From: Cognataquiflexum rubidum
Lineage (GTDB): Bacteria > Bacteroidota > Bacteroidia > Cytophagales > Cyclobacteriaceae
NCBI RefSeq assembly: GCF_022538115.1
Contig: NZ_JAKZAL010000009.1
Span: 1-64,000 of the forward strand
Reading direction: 5' to 3'
DNA length: 64,000 nucleotides
The stretch's first letter is position 1. Every line of letters begins with the position of its first letter. The position numbers and the translations under genes were made by a program. The notes under the pieces were generated by a model. The model worked only from the letters and a program-made list of their open reading frames with translations, was not told the DNA's origin and did not search any database. Positions 63,896 through 64,000 of the stretch are shown here, one piece after another.

Positions 63896-64000
63896 ATGAC
63901 TACAAGAAGAAACGCCATTAAAACTCTGGGATTGACAACAGGATTGTTTGCCTCTGCGGGTGTTTTAGAAGCCGCGTCAAAAAATAAAAAAGAGAGCCGA
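63896..64000 (+). CDS. Tat-signal protein, 5' fragment
   Basis: The first 35 codons of a plus-strand gene, cut off by the window end. It begins MTTRRNAIKTLGLTTG, a twin-arginine signal. The Lys/Ser-rich stretch ASKNKKESR comes next. Such starts are typical of gluconate 2-dehydrogenase subunit 3 or Gfo/Idh-type secreted oxidoreductases in Bacteroidota, but the family cannot be told from 35 residues. It is divergent from the receptor operon. Confidence 0.65.
   Translation, partial: MTTRRNAIKTLGLTTGLFASAGVLEAASKNKKESR

Overview
The window reads as a chromosomal segment of a Bacteroidota bacterium, most probably Cytophagales (Cyclobacteriaceae, near Algoriphagus/Belliella). Supporting this are DUF4249 lipoproteins beside a TonB-dependent receptor with an STN domain, a PorD-type (DUF4835) protein, a cargo protein with a type IX secretion (T9SS) tail, a Bacteroidota-type RpoZ, a DUF4290 protein next to murA, promoters with the -7 motif TAnnTTTG, and a Tgt lacking the zinc cysteines. 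Taxonomy is inferred from families and gene order only. There is no rRNA, no recognisable tRNA, no CRISPR array, no prophage and no transposase gene.

Layout. 1-3.4 kb: a PIN toxin-antitoxin pair, a lipoprotein, and a DinB / acetoacetate-decarboxylase-like / SDR operon. 3.5-6 kb: a two-gene sugar-acid cassette (SDR plus IlvD/EDD dehydratase). 6-9.7 kb: a partly decayed tandem duplication of a lipoprotein pair (unknown lipoprotein plus PD40 repeat lipoprotein). 9.7-24 kb: housekeeping genes (murA, DUF4290, uvrD/pcrA, an LpxL-like acyltransferase, ECF sigma/anti-sigma with gmk-nadD, a glycosyltransferase with a second ECF sigma factor, and tgt-lptF/G-EamA). 24-27.7 kb: accessory genes (AAA/DUF4143 ATPase, RHH-MazF pair, a tiny secreted peptide with a 6-bladed propeller lipoprotein). 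27.7-28.5 kb: ispE.

29-40.5 kb: a complete branched-chain amino-acid locus, ilvD-ilvB-ilvN-ilvC-leuA-leuC-leuD-(citramalate/isopropylmalate synthase)-leuB. It is headed by an 18-codon leader peptide rich in Ile/Leu/Val and mutually exclusive antiterminator and terminator hairpins. A 129-bp MITE-like palindromic element sits between leuD and the next gene. There is no threonine dehydratase in the locus. The second synthase could therefore make citramalate, which LeuCD and LeuB would carry to 2-oxobutyrate for isoleucine.

40.6-56.3 kb: a TruA-like protein, fabI, recN, porD, coaBC, rpoZ, bamD, a T9SS-exported protein, an OstA-like LPS transport protein, tilS, a cyclic-nucleotide-binding protein, mdh and a large membrane-anchored protein of unknown function. 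56.3-63.7 kb: an outer-membrane uptake operon (unknown exported protein, TonB receptor, two DUF4249 lipoproteins, an MG2-like protein with a plug-like C-terminus). At the right edge a divergent Tat-signal protein begins.

The most interesting items are the ilv attenuator, the MITE-like element with abutting 10-bp direct repeats, the remnant of a lost gene copy upstream of 6339, the peptide/propeller pair, the receptor/DUF4249/MG2 operon, the MurA Cys-to-Asp change, and the tandem palindromes ahead of the AAA ATPase.
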